A stretch of 64,000 nucleotides of DNA from an uncultured Phycisphaerales bacterium. GTDB lineage: Bacteria; Planctomycetota; Phycisphaerae; Phycisphaerales; SM1A02. Positions 8,596 through 17,527 of this stretch are shown here, piece by piece; the first letter of the stretch is position 1, and each line of letters begins with the position of its first letter. The position numbers and the translations under genes are program-made. The stretch is taken from the NCBI GenBank assembly GCA_949373145.1, contig CASICI010000010.1:23490-87489 (forward strand), given 5' to 3'. Below the pieces are notes generated by a model, which was given only the letters and a program-made list of their open reading frames with translations, searched no databases and was not told where the DNA came from.

Positions 8596-9144
8596 TCAGG
8601 AGGAACCGGACTCCAAAATCGATTCGATCGATTCAATGAGTCCCAGGACCGCGGAGTCGAGCAAGCGATACATCAGCTCGAAGCCATCGGAACCGCCATA
8701 GTAGGGATCGGGAACATGAGCATGAGCCGGGGCGGAAGCATATGACATCATGGTCCGTATCCTTTCAGGGGGACAGCCCAGCTCGACGAGATCACGCAGG
8801 TTCTGATCGTCCATGCAGATCAGGATGTCGAAGGACGTGAAATCCGAACACTCGACCTTTCTCGCTTGTGAGTTCAAGTCGATGCCGTGCAGGCGCGCAA
8901 CATCGATGCTGCGCTGATCAGGAGGACTCCCCTCGTGCCAGCCACCGGTGCCGGCGGAATCCACCTCGACGAGGTCCCTGAAAGAGCGCTCCTTCAGATG
9001 GTGAAGCAGGAGTCCTTCAGCCAGAGGGCTGCGACAGATGTTTCCCATGCAGATGAAAAGGATCCGATAAATAGAAACACCTCGAAAATCAGGACTGTCA
9101 TTGACGTGATAATGGAATCTGGACGAATTTTCAGAAGCCTGCAT
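8596..9144 (-). CDS. low-molecular-weight protein-tyrosine-phosphatase
   Basis: Cytoplasmic phosphatase of the LMW-PTP fold; in bacteria these often act on tyrosine kinases of polysaccharide export or on arginine phosphate. The active-site P-loop is explicit: FICMGNICRSPLAEGLL (C-x5-R-S). The general-acid loop near the C-terminus reads VPDPYYGG, matching the family DP motif. DSAGTGGWHEGSPPD is also typical. I chose the ATG at 9144, which leaves about 26 residues before the P-loop strand; the longer in-frame start would overlap the divergent NRPS gene. Only 37 bases separate it from that NRPS gene, so the promoters must overlap, but a functional link is unproven. Confidence 0.88.
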   Translation of the reverse strand: MQASENSSRFHYHVNDSPDFRGVSIYRILFICMGNICRSPLAEGLLLHHLKERSFRDLVEVDSAGTGGWHEGSPPDQRSIDVARLHGIDLNSQARKVECSDFTSFDILICMDDQNLRDLVELGCPPERIRTMMSYASAPAHAHVPDPYYGGSDGFELMYRLLDSAVLGLIESIESILESGSS

Positions 9145-9181
9145 TAAAATAGCAAGCACAGGCCGGGGGAGATGGAACAGA

Positions 9182-12100
9182 ATGACCGTAGGCGAGAGTC
9201 CGATCAAACTCATACCGATGACTCCGATTCAACAGGCGTACTGGGTGGGTCGACAGACGGACATGAAGCTGGGTGGTGTCTCCACGCATTCCTGTGAGGA
9301 GATCGTCTGCCATGGACGAGACATGCGCCGTCTCGAGGAAGCCTTCAACGCACTGATCAGGCGGCACGACATGCTTCGGGCCGTCGTGACGCGTGATGGG
9401 ATGATCAGGATTCTCGAAGAGACCCCCCACTACGACTTCCATCTCGATGACGCCAGGCACATGAGCGCCATCGAGAAATACCATCGCATCGACAATCACC
9501 GGAATCGAATACGAGAAGAAGTTCTGGCTTCGGACTCCTGGCCGCTGTTCCGAGTCAAGGGCGTGCGACTCGCGGAAGACGAATATCGCCTGTTCGTGAG
9601 CACGGATGCACTCCTCCTTGATGCAAGCTCTCGAGGCGTGCTTTTCAAGGAATGGCGAGCACTCTACGAGGAACCGCAGAATCCACTTCCAGCGCTGAAA
9701 AGCTCGATCGATGAGTACATCGAAAGATCGACGAACGACCCGGATCGTGTGAAGAAGACGCATGCGGCTCGAGAATACTGGTCGCAGATCATGGTCGACA
9801 TGCCGGGAAGCCCGAGACTGTACGCACGCAAACCAGAGCCCACCAATGACACCTTCGAACGTCTGGAAGCCGACCTTCCCAAGGAGGTCTTCGAATCGAT
9901 CGAAAGACGTTGTTCGGAGTTCAAACAGAAGACATCGGTCACTTCGTGTTTTCTCGCACTGTTTTCGAGAACGCTTTCAAAGTGGTCGAAGTCCCATGAC
10001 TTTCACATCGTGTTGACGATCTTCGACCAGCTTGCCACGGACGAACGCTATGAGAATCTGGTGGGTGATTTCACGAACACCATGTTGATCGATTGCTCGA
10101 ACCGGCCTGATGAGCCAATGGATGAGTTCGGCCCAAGGCTGAACACCCGAATCAGAGAATCGATCAAGCACTCGATCTACGACGGCGTGGAAGTCATCCG
10201 TGATGCGAACAAGAACAGATCGGCCATGCATCATGAGTGGAAAGCGGACGGCGTGAACACCGTCTTCACCAGCCTGCTCCGAAGCAGACAGAAGAATGAA
10301 TGGCGATCGGCTTGGATCGGCCCCCTGCTCACCATGCAGACACAGACGCCACAGGTCGGACTCGACTTCCAACTGTGGCCGGTGAACGGTTCCGCACGGA
10401 TCACCTGGGACTATGCCAAGTCGATTCTCGACACGAAAGTGCTGGGAGAGATCTTCGCCGAATTCATCCTCGACTTGACGCGGTTCGCCGAAGGCCGCGA
10501 TGAAATCACGACGGATTCTGAACACGGTCAAGAAGCACCATCGATTGCACCGAGTCACGAGGCGATGACGGATCGTGTGGCCTTTCAGATCACAACCAGG
10601 CCGGATTCACCCGCGGTGATCTCGAAGAGAGATGTTCTGACATTCGGAGAGCTCGGTGAATCGGCCATGGGTGTCGCCGAGGCCATCAGAGAACATCGGC
10701 CGGAGGGCCGGTCTCCAGTCCTGTTGGCACTTCCCAGATCCACACAGCAGGTCACGGGTGCCCTTGGCATCATGCTGTCCGGGTGTCCGTACGTCCCGGT
10801 CAGCCCGGAGTGGCCCCAAGAACGCATTCAAGGCATCATGAAGGGTTCCGGTGCGAGCGGAATCGTGTGTGAAGACACCTTCCTTCCGGAGCTGGAACTT
10901 GATGGCGGCTTCAGGATCGATCCGTTCAAGGTCAGTTCAGCGCCATTCGATCACGAGAAGTGGCCGGTTGGAAGTGATGACCTCGCGTACATCATCTATA
11001 CGTCGGGTTCGACCGGTGAACCCAAAGGGGTGGCCATGCAACATGGCCCGACCATGACGACGCTGGCTGAAATCGAGAGTCGCTACATGATCGATGCGGA
11101 CGACTGCATCCTGGGGATCAGTGCGATGAGCTTCGACCTCTCGGTCTGGGATGTCTTCGGTGGACTCGGTGCGGGTGCTCGATTGGTGATCGCCGATGTC
11201 GAGGAAGCCAAGGACCCGGGGGCCTGGGTGAGGCTGATCAAGTCCCATCATGTCACTGTCTGGAATTCGGTCCCGACGCTTGCTCAATTGATGATCGAAC
11301 GCCAGGAGACCGAAGGTGAAAGATTGCCGATCAGGCTCTTTCTTCTCTCGGGCGATTGGATACCGGTCACACTTCCAGAACGATTGAGGCAGGGCTGTCT
11401 GAAAACCAATGTGGTCTCGCTTGGAGGCGCGACCGAGGCAGCGATCTGGTCGGTCTGTCATGAAATCGGCCTGGTGGATCCTGCGTGGCGATCGATTCCA
11501 TACGGCCGTGCACTGTCAGGACAGACACTCGAGATCATGAATGAGGGTCTTGAGACGATCGAACCCGGAAGCATCGGTGAGATCATCATCGGTGGAGGGG
11601 GGCTGGCACAGGGATATCACGGCGACCAGACATTGACTGATCTCAAGTTCCCGACGCTGAACGATGGCCGTCGGGTCTATCGAACCGGTGACCTGGGAAG
11701 AGTCCAGACCGACGGAGTCATCGAGTTTCTGGGACGTGCGGATGATCAGGTCAAGGTGGCCGGACACAGAATCGAGTTGGGCGAGATTGAATTCGCGATG
11801 CAGTCTCACCCGGCCGTCTCCGAATGCCTTGCCAAGGCGGTCGGTCCCCCATGCGGTGCAAGGAAGCTCTTTGCCTATGTGGTTCCGAAGAGCGGGATGA
11901 TGCCCGCAATCGATCTGGATGACATCCGGTTGCATGCCGCGAAGACACTTCCAGACTACATGGTCCCGAACACCATCCGAGTTCTCGAGAAGATGCCACT
12001 GAGTTCGAATGGAAAAGTGGATCGATCACTCGATCTCGAGACGATGCAAAGCGAATGGGGCGAGGATCATACGACGGTGAAGGGTTCGGAATCGACTGAA

Positions 12101-13483
12101 CCTTCGACTCCGGATGCGCAGAGCGGGAACGAAGATCACAGCCAGGTCTCGAGCATCATCTGTGAAATACTCGGTCTGGATGAGATCGGACCCGATGAAA
12201 GCGTTCTGGATGCCGGGGCGAGCTCGGTCGACATGATCAGAATCGCGAATCGCCTGGAATTGATCAACGAAGGTGTCCGACCGAAACTCGATGACCTCTA
12301 CGAATCTCCGAGTCCAAGAGGCATCACGAGGATTTTGAACAAGAAGGCGAGACAGGCCGCTACGGAACCCAAGCCACGGAAGGTCTCAGCAGAGCGTCCG
12401 AATGAAAGTGCCCCACGTTCGGCACCCGTCGGTCAGGTCCAGGCGATCGTCGAAATCGCCCGTGAGATCCTGGGCATGGAGGACATCGATTCGGGAACGA
12501 ATCTTCTGGACGCAGGGGCGAGTTCGGTCGACATGATCAGAATCGCCAACAAGATCGAAGGTCTCAACGGAGGCGTACGACCGAAACTGGACGACATCTA
12601 TGAACACCCGAATCCGGCCGACATCGCGGCCTTGCTGCAACCGACGGATGTAGTCGCCGATGTGAGCGACGAAGTGGACGAGAGTGCGAGCACACAACCT
12701 TCGGGACGCTCGGGCTTGCTGTCGGTGCCGGGTGCGAACCACGATCCCGTGCTCAGCAAGGAACTCCGGACCCGTGAAGAAGTCGCGGAATTCAAGGCGG
12801 CAAGACACGGAAGACGATCGGACCTGGACGGACTCGATGGGGTCTCTCTCACGGACATGATCCCCGACGTCGCTGGCGTGCGACCGAGATTGAGAAAGAC
12901 GAGACGACTCTACAGTCAGAACATGGTGACGCTCGACGCGATGTCGCAACTGATCGGTTCATTGCGTGCGGACGGCTCGTCTGAACGCAGGTTCAATTTC
13001 GGATCGAGCGGACCGACCTATTCGATCGCCAGCTACCTCGTCGTCAAGCATGGCCGAGTGGAAAACGTCGATGCGGGAAGCTACTGGTACGACCCTGATG
13101 AACACAAACTCATCCCGGCAGGAGACGTCGGAGAATTCGGTCCCGATGCTGTCTGGGGAGAGATCAACAAGAACATGCTGACCAGCGCCGCATTCGGAAT
13201 CGCACTGGTCTACAGACCGGCCGCGATCTGGCCCGTCTACGATCGCGCTTCGGACCGTTATGCGATCCTTGAAGCCGGATTCATGTCGCAGCTTCTTGAG
13301 ATGCAGGCGGAGGAATACGGGATGGGTCTCTGCCAGGTGGGTGCGATGGACTCCGAACAATTCGTCAAGGCGGTCAAACTCCCAGATGGGGACACGGTCA
13401 TCAACTGGCTGGTCGGTGGCATGAGACTCGAATCCGGTGACGATTCCGGGTTCGGCGGAGCGCAGAAGCGAGAGGTCTTCTGA
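9182..13483 (+). CDS. NRPS: Cy-A-PCP-PCP-oxidase, predicted thiazole-forming
   Basis: A 1433-residue megasynthase. Domains in order: heterocyclisation (Cy) domain, residues about 5-440, starting with TPIQQAYWVGRQ and carrying DALLLDASS, i.e. the DxxxxDxxS Cy signature instead of HHxxxDG; adenylation domain, about 465-950, with YIIYTSGSTGEPKG, YRTGDLG and NGKVDR; two carrier proteins, with the phosphopantetheine serines in two copies of LDAGASSVDMIRIAN near 1010 and 1110; then a flavin-dependent SagB/McbC-like oxidase domain, about 1225-1430. Reading the ten pocket positions by eye gives D-L-W-N-L-S-L-I-W-K, one residue away from the known cysteine code DLYNLSLIWK. Cy plus Cys plus oxidase predicts thiazoline formation and oxidation to thiazole. 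GGGGGAG precedes the ATG. The next gene starts inside the stop (TGATG), so the two are coupled. Confidence 0.9.
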   Translation: MTVGESPIKLIPMTPIQQAYWVGRQTDMKLGGVSTHSCEEIVCHGRDMRRLEEAFNALIRRHDMLRAVVTRDGMIRILEETPHYDFHLDDARHMSAIEKYHRIDNHRNRIREEVLASDSWPLFRVKGVRLAEDEYRLFVSTDALLLDASSRGVLFKEWRALYEEPQNPLPALKSSIDEYIERSTNDPDRVKKTHAAREYWSQIMVDMPGSPRLYARKPEPTNDTFERLEADLPKEVFESIERRCSEFKQKTSVTSCFLALFSRTLSKWSKSHDFHIVLTIFDQLATDERYENLVGDFTNTMLIDCSNRPDEPMDEFGPRLNTRIRESIKHSIYDGVEVIRDANKNRSAMHHEWKADGVNTVFTSLLRSRQKNEWRSAWIGPLLTMQTQTPQVGLDFQLWPVNGSARITWDYAKSILDTKVLGEIFAEFILDLTRFAEGRDEITTDSEHGQEAPSIAPSHEAMTDRVAFQITTRPDSPAVISKRDVLTFGELGESAMGVAEAIREHRPEGRSPVLLALPRSTQQVTGALGIMLSGCPYVPVSPEWPQERIQGIMKGSGASGIVCEDTFLPELELDGGFRIDPFKVSSAPFDHEKWPVGSDDLAYIIYTSGSTGEPKGVAMQHGPTMTTLAEIESRYMIDADDCILGISAMSFDLSVWDVFGGLGAGARLVIADVEEAKDPGAWVRLIKSHHVTVWNSVPTLAQLMIERQETEGERLPIRLFLLSGDWIPVTLPERLRQGCLKTNVVSLGGATEAAIWSVCHEIGLVDPAWRSIPYGRALSGQTLEIMNEGLETIEPGSIGEIIIGGGGLAQGYHGDQTLTDLKFPTLNDGRRVYRTGDLGRVQTDGVIEFLGRADDQVKVAGHRIELGEIEFAMQSHPAVSECLAKAVGPPCGARKLFAYVVPKSGMMPAIDLDDIRLHAAKTLPDYMVPNTIRVLEKMPLSSNGKVDRSLDLETMQSEWGEDHTTVKGSESTEPSTPDAQSGNEDHSQVSSIICEILGLDEIGPDESVLDAGASSVDMIRIANRLELINEGVRPKLDDLYESPSPRGITRILNKKARQAATEPKPRKVSAERPNESAPRSAPVGQVQAIVEIAREILGMEDIDSGTNLLDAGASSVDMIRIANKIEGLNGGVRPKLDDIYEHPNPADIAALLQPTDVVADVSDEVDESASTQPSGRSGLLSVPGANHDPVLSKELRTREEVAEFKAARHGRRSDLDGLDGVSLTDMIPDVAGVRPRLRKTRRLYSQNMVTLDAMSQLIGSLRADGSSERRFNFGSSGPTYSIASYLVVKHGRVENVDAGSYWYDPDEHKLIPAGDVGEFGPDAVWGEINKNMLTSAAFGIALVYRPAAIWPVYDRASDRYAILEAGFMSQLLEMQAEEYGMGLCQVGAMDSEQFVKAVKLPDGDTVINWLVGGMRLESGDDSGFGGAQKREVF

Positions 13484-16026
13484 TGACGTGCGTCCCGACT
13501 CTCATCGCAACTCTGAAGGGTCGCGGAGCACAGTTCTCCGTGGTGGGTCACCAACTCGAGATCACGGCACCTGACGGCGTGATCGATGATGACGTGCGTG
13601 CCTCGATCAAGAAACACAAGGAAGCGATCATCGACCTGATTCTTCGAGAATCATCGGTGACCACCCCACCGTTCCCGACCTCGAACGTGCAGAATCGAAT
13701 GAGCCTCAACGCCAAGACCAGTCGACATGGAGACCATGTCCGGTCGATGCACAGATTCAGGGGCGAGATCGACAAAGCATCGATGTCGGCTGCAGTGCAG
13801 GTCATGATTCAACGGAACCCGACGCTCACCATTCGATTCATGGAGTCAGAGGGAAAGATCCTTCAACAGCTGACACCGATCGGGATGTTCCACGTCGATT
13901 CGATCGAACTCCTCGACGGCGAGGATTCCAGCGATGCCGCACGAAGATACGTGGAAAGACCATTCGACATGGTGCATGATCCGATGTTCCGAGTCGGCAT
14001 GACCGATGCCGATGAGAGTGAAACGCGACATCTCGTGTCCGTGGTACATCATGCATTGGCCGATGGATATGCCAATGCATTGATTACCAGAACATTGTCT
14101 GAGCTCTACAACCAGATTGAAAGTGGTGAGAGACCCGAGATCCATGACCCTTCCAAGGCTCTTGATGGATACCGTGACTTCTGCATTCAGACATCATCAC
14201 GTGAAGACGAAGAGGAGTCGGAGGACGAGGTTGGAATCGGGCGGACTCTTGTGTCGGCGTTTCCATTGTGCGATGAACAGGAGAACTCCCAGGAGAAGAT
14301 CGACTTTCAGATGAGAAACATCAGCATCCCGAGTGATTTGCGGACGAAGCTGGAAGCATTCGGCAGGAAGCACACGATCAATCTCATGACCGTGTCAATC
14401 ACAGCGGCCCAGATTCTCATCAAGAAGACGCACCCTGAGGAGACCGGTGTCATAGGCTGCCCTATCAGCAGCAGAATGTCAGAATCGAGCCTGGACCTGA
14501 TCTCGAACATGACGGTTGAATTGCCGTTCGTACAGGATTTCCAGGATTCGGAATCGTTGTTGGCAGTGATGAAAAGGGTCCAACGAGACCTGCTCGGGCG
14601 TCTGAACGTCACTCCTGAACCGCTCGAGTCATTGATCGAAAGAGGACATCTTCCAGCACGAGGGAGACGCCGGCTGCGCCTTCCATTTTCAGTAGGCGTC
14701 TATGAATTCAAATCCGGACTGGATCTGACGGGAGTGAAGACGACCCGTGATTTCGACAGTCACGAAAATCCATTCATTGGGATGGCACTTCGAATTCTTC
14801 ATGATGAAGACAAGATGGAAGTCGAATATGAATATGACAGGTCCATGGTCGGCGACCGGCGCGCAAGCGAGCTGGCAGACGCATATGTGACGATCATTCG
14901 AGCCATGTGCGAGGAACCGACGAAAAGCTTCGATCAGATTTCGATCGAATCCACTCTTCGCGATGGCATGCGACTGCACACTACGAATGACGCAAAAACG
15001 CCGGAACAGGGTTCGACCAAAAATGAATCCCCGACGATGCTTGAAGTCATCCTCGCCTCTCACTGGACGAAGATACTCAAGATCTCCCAGATCGGGAGGC
15101 GCGATCGTTTCTTCGAGCTCGGAGGAAGTTCACTGCAATTGATTCGACTCATAGATTCCGTCGGAGACACGATCGGACGTCAGATCACTTTGTCTGACTT
15201 CATCGGGGATCCGACCTTGATGGAGCTTGCGGAACTCCTCACCAGTGAATCTAGCAGTCTGATGATTCCACCCACGATGGAGATCGCCCCGGATGCACGC
15301 GGAAACAAGGTGTTCTGCATTCCAGGCCAGGGTGGCATCTCCGCCTTCACTTTTTCGGCCATCGCCGAAAACATGAAGGACAAGGCGAGACTCATCGGTC
15401 TGCAGATTCCCGGGCTGAATCCCGATTCGGAGCAGGTCTATTCGATGGATGGAATCATCGAGCAGATGGTCGATGTCATCGAAGAGTGCAGGGATCCGGA
15501 AGATCCGGTCATGATCATCGGACACTCAGCGGGTGGGATCATCGGCATGGAGATCGTCAAAGTGTTTCAGGAACGTGGTGTCCACTGCCTTCCTCCGATT
15601 CTCATCGGAACCGCCGCCCCGGTGCAAGATGCGAAAAAGGGATTCAAGGAACGAATTCAATCCAGATACAGACGACACAAGATGCTGAAGAGTGCACAGA
15701 AGAACAACAAGGCACTCAATCTGATGGAATCAGGGTCCACTCACGGCCGGGTCGAGGCACGACTGAAGGAAGCCGTCGACCGCATGTCCATCATGATTTC
15801 AAAATTCAGTCCCACGGGGCGATACTGCTCGGACATCCATCTCATCAATGACAGTGGAACCAGGTTCTGCACTTCGGATGAAAACACGACAAGGTGGTCC
15901 CGACTCACTGACGGCGAAGTGACCGAGGATTTCATCGACTGCGACCACCTCGACCTGATCAGCATGGGTGAAAGGACGATTCAGAAGTCGATTGAAGAAT
16001 CGATCTTGTTCCCGATCAAAAGCTGA
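13483..16026 (+). CDS. NRPS: TubC docking domain-C-PCP-TE, no adenylation domain
   Basis: An 847-residue termination protein. Residues about 1-55 match the TubC N-terminal docking fold (LIATLKGRGAQFSVVGHQLE, then DVRASIKKHKEAIIDLIL). A condensation domain follows (about 60-490) with an intact VVHHALADGYA motif, histidines near 188-189. A carrier protein has FFELGGSSLQLIRL (Ser near 549), and a type I thioesterase has IGHSAGGIIG (Ser near 681) with a DCDHLDLIS histidine near 820. No adenylation domain lies between C and PCP, so the amino acid must be loaded in trans, perhaps by the upstream A domain, or the carrier may be used differently. The TE should release the product by hydrolysis or cyclisation. 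The 3' end overlaps the convergent PPTase gene by 11 bases. Confidence 0.9.
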   Translation: MTCVPTLIATLKGRGAQFSVVGHQLEITAPDGVIDDDVRASIKKHKEAIIDLILRESSVTTPPFPTSNVQNRMSLNAKTSRHGDHVRSMHRFRGEIDKASMSAAVQVMIQRNPTLTIRFMESEGKILQQLTPIGMFHVDSIELLDGEDSSDAARRYVERPFDMVHDPMFRVGMTDADESETRHLVSVVHHALADGYANALITRTLSELYNQIESGERPEIHDPSKALDGYRDFCIQTSSREDEEESEDEVGIGRTLVSAFPLCDEQENSQEKIDFQMRNISIPSDLRTKLEAFGRKHTINLMTVSITAAQILIKKTHPEETGVIGCPISSRMSESSLDLISNMTVELPFVQDFQDSESLLAVMKRVQRDLLGRLNVTPEPLESLIERGHLPARGRRRLRLPFSVGVYEFKSGLDLTGVKTTRDFDSHENPFIGMALRILHDEDKMEVEYEYDRSMVGDRRASELADAYVTIIRAMCEEPTKSFDQISIESTLRDGMRLHTTNDAKTPEQGSTKNESPTMLEVILASHWTKILKISQIGRRDRFFELGGSSLQLIRLIDSVGDTIGRQITLSDFIGDPTLMELAELLTSESSSLMIPPTMEIAPDARGNKVFCIPGQGGISAFTFSAIAENMKDKARLIGLQIPGLNPDSEQVYSMDGIIEQMVDVIEECRDPEDPVMIIGHSAGGIIGMEIVKVFQERGVHCLPPILIGTAAPVQDAKKGFKERIQSRYRRHKMLKSAQKNNKALNLMESGSTHGRVEARLKEAVDRMSIMISKFSPTGRYCSDIHLINDSGTRFCTSDENTTRWSRLTDGEVTEDFIDCDHLDLISMGERTIQKSIEESILFPIKS

Positions 16027-16792
16027 TCGGATCGATCAATCGATCGGCGAAACCGACGCAGACCATGATTCCATCGGGAGTACAGTCCGGTTCGATCAAT
16101 GTCACATGATGAATCGAATCTCCGTTTCGAACGACCGCCCGGTCTCCCCGGGAAAGATTCTCTTCAACAGGGACGGTCACCCGTGTCGGGTCGATGCTGA
16201 GACCGGTACCAAGAGATTTCAGAGCAGCCTCCTTACGGGTCCAGAATCGCAGGAAAGTTTCGGAGTCATGGATGATTCCATCCTCCAAAGCGTGTATCTC
16301 CTCGGGCGACAGGATGCGACGTGCAAGTGAAGCGGCATCAGGAATTTCTCGCAGGACTTCGATGTCGATTCCAGGTTCGATGGCCGAGTCGGAGAGCACC
16401 ACGGCGAACCATCGATCGGATCTGCTCGCGTTGAAACGAAGATGGTTCGTTTTCGGAAGGGATGGCTTTCCACGCTCGATGGAATCAAGTTCGATCATCT
16501 CAGGCGCCAGCCCGGAACGTTCGCTCAATAAAGAACGCAGAACCGAGCGCCTTGCGAGGAAATGACTGCGGTCCGAATCTCGGGCAAAACCATTCGCACG
16601 TTCGACTTCGGCGGAATTCACGAGAGAGTCTCCACCTGAGCAGAGCTCGAGATCGAAGAGCCGAACCTCGAGTTCGATCTCCGGGCCGGGAATCAGATCG
16701 ACCTTCGTGATCTGGAAGCCATGATGTGGAGTCCTTCTTTCAGTCAAGGAGTCCCTTTCGTGACTGTTTTCAGATGGATCGGATCTTTTCAC
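16016..16792 (-). CDS. 4'-phosphopantetheinyl transferase, Sfp type
   Basis: Transfers phosphopantetheine from CoA to the serine of carrier proteins, converting the adjacent NRPS PCPs to their active form. At 258 residues it has the two-lobed Sfp length. Visible motifs: FNASRSDRWFAVVLS (the 'FN.SHS' element, here with Arg replacing His), GIDIEVL at 141-147 with the Mg-binding acidic residues, and FWTRKEAALKSLGTGL at about 183-198. It is convergent with, and overlaps, the second NRPS gene, so the three genes look like one biosynthetic unit. No exporter, regulator or precursor-supply gene is visible beside them. Confidence 0.9.
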   Translation of the reverse strand: MKRSDPSENSHERDSLTERRTPHHGFQITKVDLIPGPEIELEVRLFDLELCSGGDSLVNSAEVERANGFARDSDRSHFLARRSVLRSLLSERSGLAPEMIELDSIERGKPSLPKTNHLRFNASRSDRWFAVVLSDSAIEPGIDIEVLREIPDAASLARRILSPEEIHALEDGIIHDSETFLRFWTRKEAALKSLGTGLSIDPTRVTVPVEENLSRGDRAVVRNGDSIHHVTLIEPDCTPDGIMVCVGFADRLIDPISF

Positions 16793-16920
16793 GTCCTACA
16801 GACTAGCCACAAGGCCATTCCCGGGGGAAGTCACCATAAACCGTCAGGATGGGCGATCCAAGCGGTCCCTCGGGAGGTACCATGGTACCGCGCGTCTCAC
16901 GACGCTTTTCTTTGACATCA

Positions 16921-17265
16921 GGGGCCGAACGGCATCGATCGGACGATTCGATGTTGTCGTTGCGTGTCGTGGAGCATCCAGGCCACGTAAAAAGGATGCA
17001 AAAACACAACTGCCAACACGCAGTACTCACTCGCAGCCTAAGCCGCGACCGCTGGTCACCCGACGCCCGATGAGGTGACCAGTGGAACATCATCGGGCTG
17101 GTTCCAATGGGCCGGCATACTTCGGCGGAACGAGAAACTTGTATGCCATGTCCTGTGGCTGGCCACCATCAGCCGTTCCACAGGACGAGAACAAAGAGAT
17201 GGTTACACACGTAGACGCGGCAGCTTCACCGCTCCGACACGGGGGTTCGAATCCCCCCGGCTCCA
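16921..17265 (+). ncRNA. ssrA: transfer-messenger RNA, tag ANTQYSLAA
   Basis: Rescues stalled ribosomes with SmpB. The 5' end GGGGCCG can pair with CGGCTCC just before an encoded A at the 3' end, forming the alanine-tRNA-like acceptor; the T-arm reads GGGGGTTCGAATCCCCC. The stretch GGCCACGTAAAAAGGATGCA aligns by eye with the E. coli segment before the resume codon. The open frame then begins at GCC (17012) and reads A-N-T-Q-Y-S-L-A-A before TAA at 17039-17041, matching the ANDENYALAA pattern. It is the standard one-piece form of 345 bases ending in an encoded CCA. A strong hairpin terminator follows immediately. Confidence 0.95.
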
Positions 17266-17268
17266 TTG

Positions 17269-17308
17269 AACACGCCCCGCACGGCCATTCGGCCGTGCGG
17301 GGCGTGTT
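17269..17308 (+). terminator. hairpin terminator after tmRNA
   Basis: An 18-bp perfect GC-rich stem (AACACGCCCCGCACGGCC and its complement) with an ATTC loop starts three bases after the tmRNA CCA end. The T-tract is poor (TGTT), so it could also act as a processing or bidirectional stop. Confidence 0.8.
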
Positions 17309-17527
17309 GCATGGACGGCCCGAAACTGCGATCGGAGCCGATTACGGTCGGAGATCTGGAAATGATTGAAAGGAGTGCAGGCCTGCCAGCCTTGTGCACG
17401 AAGTCACTTTCAACAAATACCAGCACTTCAGCCTTTCACTTTGCCCGCAACCGGATAGGTTCGTTGTCGAGGAAGTGCTTGGTGATCTCACCATCGACCA
17501 CATGCAGGGGCATGAGGAGTCGCTTTC

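Noticed and set aside
8596..9144. LMW phosphatase as part of the NRPS cluster
   Set aside because: Divergent position alone is weak; such phosphatases have no usual role in peptide synthesis.
16877..16890. Palindrome GGTACCATGGTACC before the tmRNA as an operator
   Set aside because: A single 14-base palindrome without a second copy or known regulator; it could arise by chance.
17241..17265. Isolated T-arm with CCA end taken as a tRNA
   Set aside because: It pairs with the GGGGCCG 345 bases upstream and belongs to the tmRNA.
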